NCBI RefSeq assembly: GCF_014699055.1
Contig: NZ_JACXAC010000001.1
Span: 1-64,000 of the forward strand
Direction of reading: 5' to 3'
Length of the DNA: 64,000 nt
Origin: Hymenobacter armeniacus
GTDB taxonomy: Bacteria; Bacteroidota; Bacteroidia; Cytophagales; Hymenobacteraceae
Both the position numbers and the translations under genes were made by a program. The notes beneath the pieces were generated by a model. It was not told where the DNA came from. It worked only from the letters and a program-made list of their open reading frames with translations, and searched no databases. This document shows positions 49,943 through 58,785 of the stretch, piece by piece; the first letter of the stretch is position 1; the number at the start of each line of letters is the position of its first letter.

Positions 49943-50593
49943 GGCGGGAAAGAATTAAGAATGAAATGACACACTAAACAGGATTGACGCAGTGAAAACC
50001 ACTGGTCAGCTACGCCTGATTCAGACAGCGAGAGAATATCCGTGGAAGCGCGGCGGATGCCCGCGAATGGCAACAAGCCCTTGGGCGCGTTGGCCCGGGC
50101 TCCTTACCTGGGCGCGGCCGGCACGGCGGGGCCCATTCAGCGGGCCGCCGCTGCTGCGAAAAGCAGGCGTTTGTTTCATGGCGAAGGATGGGTAGAATCC
50201 GGAATGCCGCAGGGCCGGCCTGTAGGGCGCCAGCTTTTCTCAAACGTAGCCGATTTGCCTGCGATACGCGAATAAATATATTTGCCAATCAGACTTTTAT
50301 AGGGTGTTATCGAAGAAATCGCAGACGGGATTTTGCCCTTGCAAAGCACGTGCGGGCCATTGCATAAGGAAAAGGTTGGGACTTTAGAGTCGCCGGTTAA
50401 AAGCAATTTGGTAACATGGCTCGCTGGATGGGTGCCACCTCCCCAACAGCCGCGAAAAAGCTCCGCCACCATCGCAACCGGGGCTTCGGTATAGATGGAG
50501 CGGCGCAGGCCCCTGGTGCCTGACGGAGTAAGACGATTCAGCAGTAAAAAAGTCCGCCCCGGGCATCGCGCTTTTCTGCCGACCTTGCCGCCC
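49943..50593. other. 650-base divergent gap with an orphan promoter
   Basis: No convincing gene lies here on either strand. The left half is GC-rich. Near 50254 a well-spaced promoter begins (see separate entry), and the 310 bases from it to the GT39 start are more AT-rich. A 35-codon frame from the ATG at 50417 is Arg/Ala-rich and cannot be supported. Confidence 0.5.
50254..50284 (+). promoter_or_regulatory. Full Bacteroidota promoter: TTTG, 19 bases, TATATTTG
   Basis: A -33 TTTG (50254-50257) and a perfect -7 TATATTTG (50277-50284) with 19 bases between them, the only pair with both halves found here. It points toward the GT39 gene 310 bases downstream, leaving a long untranslated leader or a small RNA. 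Confidence 0.6.
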
Positions 50594-52132
50594 ATGAACC
50601 GCCTCCTGCCACTCGCCTTCGCTTTGGTCAAGTTCGTGTCGGGCTACTTCCTGCTCAGCCCGCAGTACGATTTGCAGCGTGACGAATACCTCTACCTCAA
50701 CCAGGGCCGACACCTGGCCTGGGGCTACCTGGAAGTGCCGCCGCTCATTGCCGCGCAGGGCTGGGCCACGCTGGCGCTGGGCGGGGGCGAGGGCTGGGTG
50801 CACTTCTGGCCCTTCCTGTGGGGCGCGGCCACCGTGTACCTGGTGGTGCGGCTGGCCGGGCGGCTGGGCGGCGGGTGGTTTGCGCAGGCGCTGGCCGGCA
50901 CGTGTTATCTGGGTACAGCATTCGCGCGACTCAACCTGCTCTTTCAGCCCAACTCCTTCGAAGTCTTTGGGTTTGTGCTGGCGCTGTATGCGCTGGTGGG
51001 CTACCTGCAGCAGCCGCGCCCGCGCTACCTGTACCTGCTGGGGGCGGCGTTGGGCCTGGGCTTGCTGAACAAGTACACCACGCTGTTTTTCATCGCCGCG
51101 CTGGGCGGGGCGCTGTTGCTCACGCCGGCCCGGCGCCTGCTGCTCAACCGGCATTTTTGGGGCGCGGCGGGGCTGGGGCTGCTGCTGTGGCTGCCCAACG
51201 CGGTGTGGCAGGTGCAGCACGGCGTGCCGTTTCTGCACCACATGGCCCTGCTCAAAGCCAGCCAGCTGGTGCACGTCGAGCCCGCCGATTTCTGGAAAGC
51301 ACAGCTGCTGATGAACCTGCCCGCCGTCTGGGTGTGGGCGCCCGGCCTGCTGGCCCTGCTGCTGAGCCGGGCCTTTCGGCCGTACCGAGTGGTGGGCTGG
51401 GTGGCCGTGCTGGGCGTGGGCCTGCTGGCCGTGCTGCACGGCAAGGACTACTACGCCCTGGGCTACTACCCGGTGCTGTTTGCGTTTGGGGCGGTGTGGT
51501 GGGAGGCCTGGCTGCGCCGGTTCCGTTGGAAAGCGGCGTTGCAGCCCGCGCTGGTGCTGGTGCCGTTGGTGTTTCTGGTCTTTTTTGCGCCCTTCCTGTT
51601 TCCGGTGCGGGGCCCTGCCGAGATGGCCGCCCTGAGCCCCACCTACGCCAAGCTCGGCCTCTACCGCTGGGAGGACGGCGAAGACCACGCCCTGCCCCAG
51701 GACTACGCCGACATGCGCGGCTGGCGCGAGCTGGCCGCCAACACCTGGGCCGCCTACCAGTCCTTGCCCGCCGAAGCGCGCGCCCACACCCTCATTCACT
51801 GCGCCAACTACGGCCAGGCCAGCGCCATCAACTACTTCAACCGCGGCCGGGCATTGCCGCCGGCCCACAGCCTCAACGGCAGCTTCATTTACTGGTACCC
51901 GTCGCCGGCCCAGCTGGCGGAGTGCCAGGCCATCCTCATCGTCGACGACGAGCCCGACGACGACCTGGCCCCGCATTTTGGCAGCTACCGCCGCTTCGGC
52001 GCCGTGGCCGACCCCTACGCCCGCGAGCGCGGCACCGCCGTCACCATCGGCCTGCGCCCCGATGCGGCGGTGCTGGCTCAGGTGGCGCAGGAGCACCGCG
52101 CCGCCTTGGCCGACTGGGAAGGCCCGAAGTAG
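50594..52132 (+). CDS. GT39-type membrane glycosyltransferase
   Basis: A 512-residue integral-membrane glycosyltransferase of the PMT/ArnT group. After the first helix comes the catalytic loop 'SPQYDLQRDEYLYLNQGRHL', whose Asp-Glu pair is the family hallmark, and then 'WGYLEVPPLIA'. About ten helices follow up to ~residue 370, then a soluble ~130-residue C-terminal part ('LIHCANYGQASAINYFNRGR'). It uses a polyprenyl-phosphate sugar, as the DPM1-like and GtrB-like genes elsewhere in the window would supply, to modify a lipid or protein outside the inner membrane. The ATG at 50594 starts at the first helix. Confidence 0.85.
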   Translation: MNRLLPLAFALVKFVSGYFLLSPQYDLQRDEYLYLNQGRHLAWGYLEVPPLIAAQGWATLALGGGEGWVHFWPFLWGAATVYLVVRLAGRLGGGWFAQALAGTCYLGTAFARLNLLFQPNSFEVFGFVLALYALVGYLQQPRPRYLYLLGAALGLGLLNKYTTLFFIAALGGALLLTPARRLLLNRHFWGAAGLGLLLWLPNAVWQVQHGVPFLHHMALLKASQLVHVEPADFWKAQLLMNLPAVWVWAPGLLALLLSRAFRPYRVVGWVAVLGVGLLAVLHGKDYYALGYYPVLFAFGAVWWEAWLRRFRWKAALQPALVLVPLVFLVFFAPFLFPVRGPAEMAALSPTYAKLGLYRWEDGEDHALPQDYADMRGWRELAANTWAAYQSLPAEARAHTLIHCANYGQASAINYFNRGRALPPAHSLNGSFIYWYPSPAQLAECQAILIVDDEPDDDLAPHFGSYRRFGAVADPYARERGTAVTIGLRPDAAVLAQVAQEHRAALADWEGPK

Positions 52133-52151
52133 GGGCAGGGCTTGCCCCGCC

Positions 52152-52673
52152 TTACATGTCAAACGGAAACTCGGCCAGGCTTTCCCAGGGGCCGTTGCGG
52201 TAGGCCCACAGGTGCAGCCCCGTGCCCACGGCCGCAAACGGCGCAAACGCCGGCTGCAGGGCGGCCAGCAGCTGCCGGGCGTCGTCGGGCGTCACCTTGT
52301 TTTGGATGGTGACGTGGGGCTGCAGCTTCTGCTGGTCTTGCGGCGTGAGCACGGCCGCAAACTCGGTTTGGAGGCGGCGGTGCAGGGCGCGTAGCTCGTT
52401 GTTTTCGAGGGTGAAGGCCACGCCGCGGCCCAGCGAGCGCAGCCCCGTGACTTGCAGCGGAAGCGGGGCCTGGGCGCGGCACAGGGCCCCCAGCCGCGCG
52501 CTGATGCCGGGCAAGTCGTCGCCCGGCAAATGGTGAAACAAGGTGAGGTGGGCCGCCAGGTAGTTGATGCGGGGCGGAAAGTGCAGGCGACGCAGCTCGT
52601 CGAAGTACGCCTGGGATGCTTCGTCCAGCATCAGGGTGAGAATGAGCGGGGCAGGGGCGGCTAAGTCGGGCAT
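52152..52673 (-). CDS. 2'-5' RNA ligase-like 2H phosphoesterase
   Basis: A 173-residue protein of the 2H superfamily. The two defining H-x-T/S-x motifs are 'AAHLTLFHHLPG' and 'QPHVTIQNKV', spaced as in LigT/YjcG relatives. 'LTLMLDEASQAYFDELRR' opens the fold. It should act on cyclic or 2',5'-phosphodiester ends of RNA or nucleotides. The frame is open far upstream across the divergent region; the ATG at 52673 starts the real protein. It ends tail-to-tail with the GT39 gene. Confidence 0.85.
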   Translation of the reverse strand: MPDLAAPAPLILTLMLDEASQAYFDELRRLHFPPRINYLAAHLTLFHHLPGDDLPGISARLGALCRAQAPLPLQVTGLRSLGRGVAFTLENNELRALHRRLQTEFAAVLTPQDQQKLQPHVTIQNKVTPDDARQLLAALQPAFAPFAAVGTGLHLWAYRNGPWESLAEFPFDM

Positions 52674-52865
52674 TAGGTGGCTGAGAAAGGGTCGGGGAGG
52701 AGTACGCAGGCACGAGGGCAACAGCTGCGGAAGAGCCGGATTTAGCTTGTTTTCAAAGATGATTTTTCTAAAAGAAAAGCCTCTGAAAACTGGTTTAAGG
52801 CCATTTCTACGGACTTTATTTCGGCTGAAAAGCGTTGACGTACCATCCGTCACCAACCCGATAGT

Positions 52866-53993
52866 ATGCTCAATTCCGGCCCGCTTATTTCGCTTTCCGA
52901 CGCCCTGCTCACCGACGTGCCCACGCCGGCCCTGGCGCCCCGCACGCACTCGGCCAAGCTGTGGCTGCCCCAGCGCGTGGTGTTCACCCCCGACGCGCTC
53001 GACGAAGAGTTTGGCCAGCAAATTCTGGCCCGCGTCTCGGCCCAAAACCTGGAAGTAGAGCTGCTGAAAAGCAACCGCCTCACCGGCCTGCGCGACCCCG
53101 GCGGCGACGTGCGCGCCACCTACCGCACCGCCAAAAACACCCTGGCCGTGGTGAAGGCCCCCGCCGGCGCCCTGCGCCTGCAGCCCACCCCGCCCTCGGC
53201 CGACTGGCAGCTCAACCTCGCCGAAGGCTGCCCCGCCCACTGCCAGTACTGCTACCTGGCCGGCTCGCTCAGCGGCCCGCCCGTGGTGAAGGCCTTCGCC
53301 AACCTGCCCCAGCTGCTGGCCAACACCGCCAGCTACGAGCGGCCCGGCCGCGTCACCAGCTTCGAGGCCAGCTGCTACACCGACGTGCTGGGCATTGAGC
53401 ACCTCACCGGCAGCCTGGCCGAAGCCGTGCGCCACTTCAGCCAGCGCGAAGGCGCCCAGCTGCGTTTCGTGAGCAAGTACGACCACATCGACTCCCTGCT
53501 GGCCCTGCCGCACCGCGGCCGCACGCGGGCCCGCTTCTCCCTTAACGCCGAGCCCGTGGCCCGGCGCCTGGAAGGCGGCACGGCCTCGGTGGAAGCGCGC
53601 CTGCAGGCCATGCGGCGGCTGGCGCTGCCGGTGGCCCAGGGCGGCGCCGGCTACCCGGTGGGCGTGGTGCTGGCGCCCATCATGCCCATTCCCGACTGGC
53701 AGCAGCACTACACTGAGCTGCTAGACCGCCTGCAACAAGCCTTCGATTTCGACTGTGACCTTACCGTGGAGTTCATCACCCACCGCTTCACGCCCGGTTC
53801 CAAAGACGTGTTGCTGCAATGGTACCCCAACACCAGCCTCGACCTGGCCGAAGAAGGCCGCGCCGTGAAGCGCAACAAGTTCGGCGGCCTCAAATACGTG
53901 TACCAGCCCGAGCAGATGAAGGCCATGAAAGCGTGGTTCTACGCCGAGTGGCAGCGCCGCTTCCCCGCCGCCCCGGTGCATTACTGGACGTAA
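52866..53993 (+). CDS. SplB-like radical SAM protein
   Basis: A 375-residue radical SAM enzyme of the spore-photoproduct-lyase family. The iron-sulfur motif C-x3-C-x2-C is 'EGCPAHCQYCYLAGSL' near residue 125; upstream is 'RTAKNTLAVVKAP', downstream 'FEASCYTDVLGIEHLTGSL', 'LRFVSKYDHIDSLL' and a C-terminal 'FITHRFTPGSKDVLLQWYPN'. SplB repairs UV-made thymine photoproducts in spores, but this lineage makes none, so the substrate may be other DNA damage. Upstream DNA is AT-rich and has the dyad TGACG-7 nt-CGTCA at ~52839-52855. Confidence 0.88.
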   Translation: MLNSGPLISLSDALLTDVPTPALAPRTHSAKLWLPQRVVFTPDALDEEFGQQILARVSAQNLEVELLKSNRLTGLRDPGGDVRATYRTAKNTLAVVKAPAGALRLQPTPPSADWQLNLAEGCPAHCQYCYLAGSLSGPPVVKAFANLPQLLANTASYERPGRVTSFEASCYTDVLGIEHLTGSLAEAVRHFSQREGAQLRFVSKYDHIDSLLALPHRGRTRARFSLNAEPVARRLEGGTASVEARLQAMRRLALPVAQGGAGYPVGVVLAPIMPIPDWQQHYTELLDRLQQAFDFDCDLTVEFITHRFTPGSKDVLLQWYPNTSLDLAEEGRAVKRNKFGGLKYVYQPEQMKAMKAWFYAEWQRRFPAAPVHYWT

Positions 53994-54005
53994 GCGTGAA
54001 GCCTG

Positions 54006-54031
54006 CCATTGCGAGCGCAGCGAAGCAATGA
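54006..54031. repeat. Palindromic repeat of the CATTGCGAGCG family
   Basis: CCATTGCGAGCGCAGCGAAG then CAATGA; arms CATTGC and GCAATG flank a GAGCGCAGCGAA centre, nearly identical to 33020-33057. It lies between the SplB-like gene and hutI. Confidence 0.65.
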
Positions 54032-54077
54032 CTGGGCCGGTTCTTAATTCTTCATTACGGCCAGCGTTATTTGCCGC

Positions 54078-55340
54078 ATGCTTCCCTACACCCTCGTCAT
54101 TCAGCATGCGGCCCAGGTGCTGACCCTGGCCGGCGGCCCCGCCGACCGCCCCCTGGCCGGGCCCGACCTGCACAACTGGACCATCATCGAGCGCGGCTAC
54201 GTGGCCTGCCGGGGCGATAAAATCGTGGCCGTGGGCCCGATGGACGAGCTCGACCTGGCCCACATCACGCCCGAAACCCGCTTGCTCGACGCCTCCGGCC
54301 GCGTGGTAATGCCGGGCCTGGTGGAGTGCCACACCCATCTCGTGTTTGGTGGCAATCGGGCCCATGAGTTCGAGCGCAAGCTGCGCGGCGAGTCTTACCT
54401 CGACATCCTGGCCAGCGGCGGGGGCATCCTGAGTACCGTGCGCGCCACCCGCGCCGCCCCGGAGGCCGAGCTGCTGGCCAACGCCCTGCATCACCTCGAC
54501 GGGTTTCTGCGCTACGGCGTGACCACGCTGGAGGCCAAAAGCGGCTACGGCCTCGACCGCGACACCGAATTGCGCCTGGTGCGGGTGGCCCGCGAGGCCG
54601 GCCGCCGGCAGCCGGTGCGGGTGGTGCCCACCTTCCTGGGCGCTCACGTGGTGCCGCCCGAGTTCAAGGAAGCCGGCCCGCGCGCCTACGTCGATTTCAT
54701 TCTGCGCGAAGTGTTGTCGGACCTGAAAGGGGAAGCAGCCTACGTCGATATTTTCTGCGAGGCGGGCGCATTTCTGCTCGACGTGGCGCAGTATTTCCTC
54801 ACGCAGGCCCACAAAATGGGCTTCGGGCTAAAAATTCACGCCGAGCAGCTGCACGACCTGGGCGGCTGCGAAATGGCTGCCGAGCTGGGCGCCACCAGCA
54901 TCGACCACTGCGACTACCTCACGCCCGACGCCGCCGGCCGCATTGCGCGCCGCAGCCAGGGGCGCACCGTGGCGGTGCTGCTGCCGCTGGTGCCGCTGTT
55001 TTTGCGCCAAGACAAGTATGCGCCCGGCCGCGCCTTCATCGACCAGGGCCTGCCGGTGGCCGTGAGCACCGATTTCAACCCCGGCTCCTGTCCCAGCAAA
55101 AACCTGTGGCTTGCCATGTCCCTGGCCTGCCTCAAAATGGGCTTCACTCCCCAGGAGGCCGTGGCCGCCGCCACCCTCAACGCCGCCTGGGCCCTCGGCC
55201 ACGCCGCCGACTGCGGCAGCCTGGAGCCCGGCAAGCGCGCCGACCTCCTGCTGCTCAACGTGGGCAGCGTGGCCGAAATCCCGTACTGGCTGGGCGAAAA
55301 CCCGGTGCGCGAGGTGATTGTGGGCGGCGAGCTGCAATAA
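54078..55340 (+). CDS. hutI: Imidazolonepropionase
   Basis: A 420-residue metal-dependent amidohydrolase that opens imidazolonepropionate to formiminoglutamate in histidine breakdown. Metal and substrate residues are visible: 'LVECHTHLVFGGNRAHEF', 'TTLEAKSGYGLDRDTEL', 'FGLKIHAEQLHDLGG', 'SIDHCDYLTP' and 'VSTDFNPGSCPSKNLW'. The length is standard. No other hut gene is nearby. TTTG followed by four bases precedes the ATG, a degenerate start-adjacent box. Confidence 0.94.
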   Translation: MLPYTLVIQHAAQVLTLAGGPADRPLAGPDLHNWTIIERGYVACRGDKIVAVGPMDELDLAHITPETRLLDASGRVVMPGLVECHTHLVFGGNRAHEFERKLRGESYLDILASGGGILSTVRATRAAPEAELLANALHHLDGFLRYGVTTLEAKSGYGLDRDTELRLVRVAREAGRRQPVRVVPTFLGAHVVPPEFKEAGPRAYVDFILREVLSDLKGEAAYVDIFCEAGAFLLDVAQYFLTQAHKMGFGLKIHAEQLHDLGGCEMAAELGATSIDHCDYLTPDAAGRIARRSQGRTVAVLLPLVPLFLRQDKYAPGRAFIDQGLPVAVSTDFNPGSCPSKNLWLAMSLACLKMGFTPQEAVAAATLNAAWALGHAADCGSLEPGKRADLLLLNVGSVAEIPYWLGENPVREVIVGGELQ

Positions 55341-55368
55341 GTTGCGGGCCCGGTAGAAGCCACCAGGA

Positions 55369-55398
55369 GGTAGAGACGCAACATGTCGCGTCTCTACC
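55369..55398. repeat. Palindrome of the GTAGAGACGCG family
   Basis: GGTAGAGACGC and GCGTCTCTACC (11-bp arms) around AACATGTC, in the convergent gap after hutI. It is a shorter relative of the element at 23087-23183. Confidence 0.7.
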
Positions 55399-55415
55399 CT
55401 GTTCAGCCTCGCTGC

Positions 55416-57149
55416 TTAGCGCCAGTCGTAGGACACGCCCAGCAGCACGCCCGCGCCCAGCAAGTGCCGGGGCGTGAGGCCGGAAACCGGCTTCGCCAGG
55501 GAGTTGAGGAAGTACGTGGCGCTGGGCTGGGCCAGCAGCTCCAGGCGCGGGGCCACGCGGTAGCGCACGTCGAGCCCGCCGCTGAGCGACAGGTTGAGCG
55601 CGCGGTTGGGGCCGTCGGCGCCCGGGCCCCAGGCGTGGCGGGCCGCGTCGGAGCCGGCGCTGTTGCCGCCCAGATAAAAAGCGGCATCGGCCCCGCCGCT
55701 GAAGGCATAGCTGAGTTTTTTGGTGGCCCCGAGAACGTAGCTCAGCCGCACCGGCACCGTGAGGAAACGGTAGGTATCGCGGTAAGTGCTTTGCGTGAAG
55801 ACGTAAGTGGTGACAGGTGGCCGCGGGTTCGATACCACCACCGGCGGAATCGACGAGGTAATGGCTTTTACTTCGTCATAAGTCCGCTGAAGGGCGTATT
55901 CCTGGTAGCCCAGGCCGGCGCTCAGGCTCCACCGGCCGCTGAGCACGCGCCGCACTTGCAGCGCCAGCGCCAGGCCAGTGCCGGCTTGTTCCTGCTGTTC
56001 GCGCACGCTACCTGCCGTGTCAAACGACCTGATGGTGTTTGGCGTTGGCGAGCTAGGAGCGTTATATGCTAGGTCATTGGATTGGCTGAGGTGCCGGTAG
56101 GTGTAAGCTGGTCCGCCCACCACCTGCACTGCCCAGCGGCGCACAGGCACCGCCGGGAGCCGAGGCAGCGTGTCGGCCGGCAGGGCCAGGCGCAACGCTG
56201 CCATCTCCACGGGCGACAGCGTTGCGCGGCGCAAGGCCAACGGGCTCGTCCACGTGGATGAAGCTGCTTCGCGGCTCGAAATCCCGGCGTCGGCCGCTGC
56301 CTGCGTGCTGCCCATTTCGCCGTTGGCTAAGCCGCTCTGGCTGCCTGGCGTTGCTCCGATATCATTCATGCGGCCCGCCTCCTCAGAAGCGGCCGCACGA
56401 GGCGCAACCACCGCCACCGTGACAGCGGCAACGTTCACCGGACGCCCGGCCGGGCCCGGCCGGGCAGCACTTGCCGCTTCCTGGTCTTCTGTCGCTGGCT
56501 TGACCAGCGCGGCGGCAAAGCGGCGTTTCCGGGCCGAACGGCCAACCATAGCTATTCCCTCCGTGCGGCCAGTCGCGGTTTTCACGGCCGGCCGCGAAGC
56601 TGCCGTAATAGCGCCGGAAGCGACTACCGCGCCAGTACTACCAGGTCCAGAAACCGGTCCGGTACCATCCCCAGCCACAGCATTCCTTGGCGTAGCCGTT
56701 CCCGGCGCCGCTTCCCCGGCCGCTGCAACGGCTGGAGTTGCGGACGTTGGCGCACTGGAAGAGGCTGCATCCGAAGCCGGCGCAACGCCCGCCACGGGCC
56801 CCTCGCTGGCTGAGCCTGAGCGCGCGGCATCGGGCGCCTGAGCAGTGCCCGGCTGCACTGTGGCCAGCTGGTTTTGCTGGTCGGCCCGCCTGGCCGCCTG
56901 CTGCGCCAGCTCGCGGCGCTGGCCCACGCGCCACCACTGCCAGCCGACCGTTCCCACCACGGCCAGTAGCAGGAGCAGCAGCGCGGCGGCCGTGCGTTTG
57001 TGGCTGCGCTTGCGCAGCTGGGGCGCGGCCACCGGCGGCGGAAGCTGCGCCCGAATGTTGGCCCACAGCGGCGCGGGCGGCTCCTGGCCGTGGTCGGCCA
57101 AGCGGCGGCGCAAGGCATCGTACAGGTCGTCGGGTTCGCGGTCGGTCAT
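55416..57149 (-). CDS. Anti-sigma-like inner-membrane segment fused to outer-membrane beta-barrel
   Basis: A 577-residue protein. Residues 1-50 are cytosolic and carry 'PPAPLWANIRAQLP', the P..LW..I...L motif found at the start of Bacteroidota anti-sigma-like proteins. A membrane helix lies at ~53-70. A ~250-residue Ala/Ser/Pro-rich linker follows, and from ~335 to the end alternating beta-strands ('RRWAVQVVGGPAYTYRHL', 'SLSAGLGYQEYALQRTYDEV', 'LLGAGVLLGVSYDW') match a small porin-type barrel. It overlaps the ECF sigma gene upstream by 4 bases (ATGA). The likely role is envelope sensing and control of that sigma factor. Confidence 0.78.
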   Translation of the reverse strand: MTDREPDDLYDALRRRLADHGQEPPAPLWANIRAQLPPPVAAPQLRKRSHKRTAAALLLLLLAVVGTVGWQWWRVGQRRELAQQAARRADQQNQLATVQPGTAQAPDAARSGSASEGPVAGVAPASDAASSSAPTSATPAVAAAGEAAPGTATPRNAVAGDGTGPVSGPGSTGAVVASGAITAASRPAVKTATGRTEGIAMVGRSARKRRFAAALVKPATEDQEAASAARPGPAGRPVNVAAVTVAVVAPRAAASEEAGRMNDIGATPGSQSGLANGEMGSTQAAADAGISSREAASSTWTSPLALRRATLSPVEMAALRLALPADTLPRLPAVPVRRWAVQVVGGPAYTYRHLSQSNDLAYNAPSSPTPNTIRSFDTAGSVREQQEQAGTGLALALQVRRVLSGRWSLSAGLGYQEYALQRTYDEVKAITSSIPPVVVSNPRPPVTTYVFTQSTYRDTYRFLTVPVRLSYVLGATKKLSYAFSGGADAAFYLGGNSAGSDAARHAWGPGADGPNRALNLSLSGGLDVRYRVAPRLELLAQPSATYFLNSLAKPVSGLTPRHLLGAGVLLGVSYDWR

Positions 57150-57718
57150 GGCAATTGGGGGTGATGGTGGGCCGCCAGGCGGGATTCGAGCAGGCGGCGG
57201 GCCCGGGCCAGCTGCGATTTGCTGGTGCCTTCGGCAATGCCCAGCAGTTCAGCAATTTCCTGGTGCGAGTAGCCCTCCACGGCGTAGAGGTTGAGCACCG
57301 TGCGGTAGCCGGGCGGCAGCGTGGCCAGCAGGGCCAGCAGGTCGTCGGCGGCCAGCTGCTCCACGGCCGAGGGCTCGGGGGCGGGCAGGTCGGCCGCTAT
57401 TTCGTCCAGCGCCTCGCCGCTGGGGCCGGGGTGGCGCAGGCGGTGCTGCTCCAGGGCGTGCAGCGAGGTGGTGACGGCAATGCGCCGGGCCCAGGCTTCG
57501 AAGGGGCCCTGGCCGCGGTATTGGTCGAGGCGGGTGAAAATTTTAACGAACGTGTTTTGCAGGGCGTCCTCCGCTTCGGCCCGGTTGGGGCAATAGCGCA
57601 GGCACACGCCCATGAGGCCATAGGCGAGGCGTTGATAGAGCCGGTGCTGCGCGGCCGATTCGCCCCGCCGGCACGCCGCCAGCAAGGCCTCATCAACCGG
57701 GGCAAGGGAAGGCGGCAT
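57146..57718 (-). CDS. ECF-type RNA polymerase sigma factor
   Basis: A 190-residue sigma-70 family factor of the extracytoplasmic type. Region 2 is seen in 'RLYQRLAYGLMGVCLRYCPN', 'EAEDALQNTFVKIFTRLDQY' and 'PFEAWARRIAVTTSLHAL'; region 4 in 'LPPGYRTVLNLYAVEGYSHQ' and 'EIAELLGIAEGTSKSQLARA'. It is the first gene of a two-gene unit with the barrel-fused anti-sigma-like protein, the usual arrangement for such pairs. Its target promoter is unknown. Confidence 0.92.
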   Translation of the reverse strand: MPPSLAPVDEALLAACRRGESAAQHRLYQRLAYGLMGVCLRYCPNRAEAEDALQNTFVKIFTRLDQYRGQGPFEAWARRIAVTTSLHALEQHRLRHPGPSGEALDEIAADLPAPEPSAVEQLAADDLLALLATLPPGYRTVLNLYAVEGYSHQEIAELLGIAEGTSKSQLARARRLLESRLAAHHHPQLP

Positions 57719-57915
57719 GCAGTAAAAGTGTGAAGACGCCGGGCTGTACAGCCCCCGGCATCTGAACCCATGACCGGCGGCCGGCCGGCGCGGTTGCGTG
57801 GCCCCTAAGTTATTTTGAAAAATTCACGCGCCGACGCCCCCGAACCATGCGGCCAAGCGCCCGCCGCCGTATTCTTGCCGCACCATTGCTGCCTCGCCTA
57901 ACCTGCCCCCACGCC

Positions 57916-58716
57916 ATGCGCTACTTCCACGTCGACGCCTTCGCCCAAACGCCCTTCACCGGCAACCCCGCCGGCGTGTGCCCGCTCGAAACTTTCCCGC
58001 CGGCCGCGCTCATGCAGCGCATCGCCGCCGAAAACAGCCTGGCCGAAACCGCCTTCATCGTGCCCCGCGCCAGCGCGCCGGCTGAGTACGACATCCGCTG
58101 GTTTACGCCGGCCGTGGAAATCGACTTGTGTGGCCACGCCACGCTGGCCTCGGCGCACGTGCTGTTCACGCACCTGGGCTTCTCGGAAGCGCAGGTCACC
58201 TTTCACAGCCAGAGCGGCCCTTTGCGGGTGGCCCGCGAAGCCAATGGCCGCCTCACCCTCGACTTCCCCTCGCGCCCGCCGCAGGAGCTGACCAGCCACC
58301 CCACCGGGCTGGCGGACGGCCTGCGCGCCACGCCGCTGCACGTGCTGGCCGCCCGCGACCTGCTCGTCGTCTTCAACACCGAAGCCGAAGTACTGGCCCT
58401 CCGACCCGACTACGCCCGCATTGCCGCGCTGGAGTACGTGGGCGTCATCGCCACCGCGCCCGGCAGCAATGGCATCGATTTCGTGTCGCGCTTTTTCGCA
58501 CCCCGCGTGGGCGTGCCCGAAGACCCCGTGACGGGTTCAGCGCACAGCACGCTCATTCCCTACTGGGCCCAGAAGCTAGGCAAAACCGAATTAAGAGCCC
58601 GGCAGATTTCGCCTCGTGGCGGGGATTTATGGTGCCGTCTGCGCGGCGATAGGGTGGACATCGGCGGCTACGCGGTGACGTATGCGGCGGGGGCGCTGCT
58701 GGTGGAAAACCAGTAG
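57916..58716 (+). CDS. PhzF family isomerase
   Basis: A 266-residue protein of the PhzF/DAP-epimerase-like fold. Seen: 'YFHVDAFAQTPFTGNPAGVC', the catalytic Glu in 'IAAENSLAETAFIV', 'IDLCGHATLASAHVLFTHLG' and 'PEDPVTGSAHSTLIPYWA'. These are typical of bacterial YddE/PhzF proteins, whose substrates are mostly unknown outside phenazine synthesis; no phenazine genes are nearby. The ATG at 57916 gives the normal N-terminus. A 7-of-8 promoter box (TATTCTTG, 57870-57877) lies upstream. Confidence 0.9.
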   Translation: MRYFHVDAFAQTPFTGNPAGVCPLETFPPAALMQRIAAENSLAETAFIVPRASAPAEYDIRWFTPAVEIDLCGHATLASAHVLFTHLGFSEAQVTFHSQSGPLRVAREANGRLTLDFPSRPPQELTSHPTGLADGLRATPLHVLAARDLLVVFNTEAEVLALRPDYARIAALEYVGVIATAPGSNGIDFVSRFFAPRVGVPEDPVTGSAHSTLIPYWAQKLGKTELRARQISPRGGDLWCRLRGDRVDIGGYAVTYAAGALLVENQ

Positions 58717-58785
58717 AATTGGCCGTCGGTTGAGGTTCGGACCGTATGGTCTTAAGTTACAACGTTTGTGAAGACGACCTGAGCA

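Noticed and set aside
50176-50631. Minus-strand 151-codon open frame in the 650-base gap
   Set aside because: It overlaps the GT39 start and promoter, has mixed composition without any domain, and lacks a promoter.
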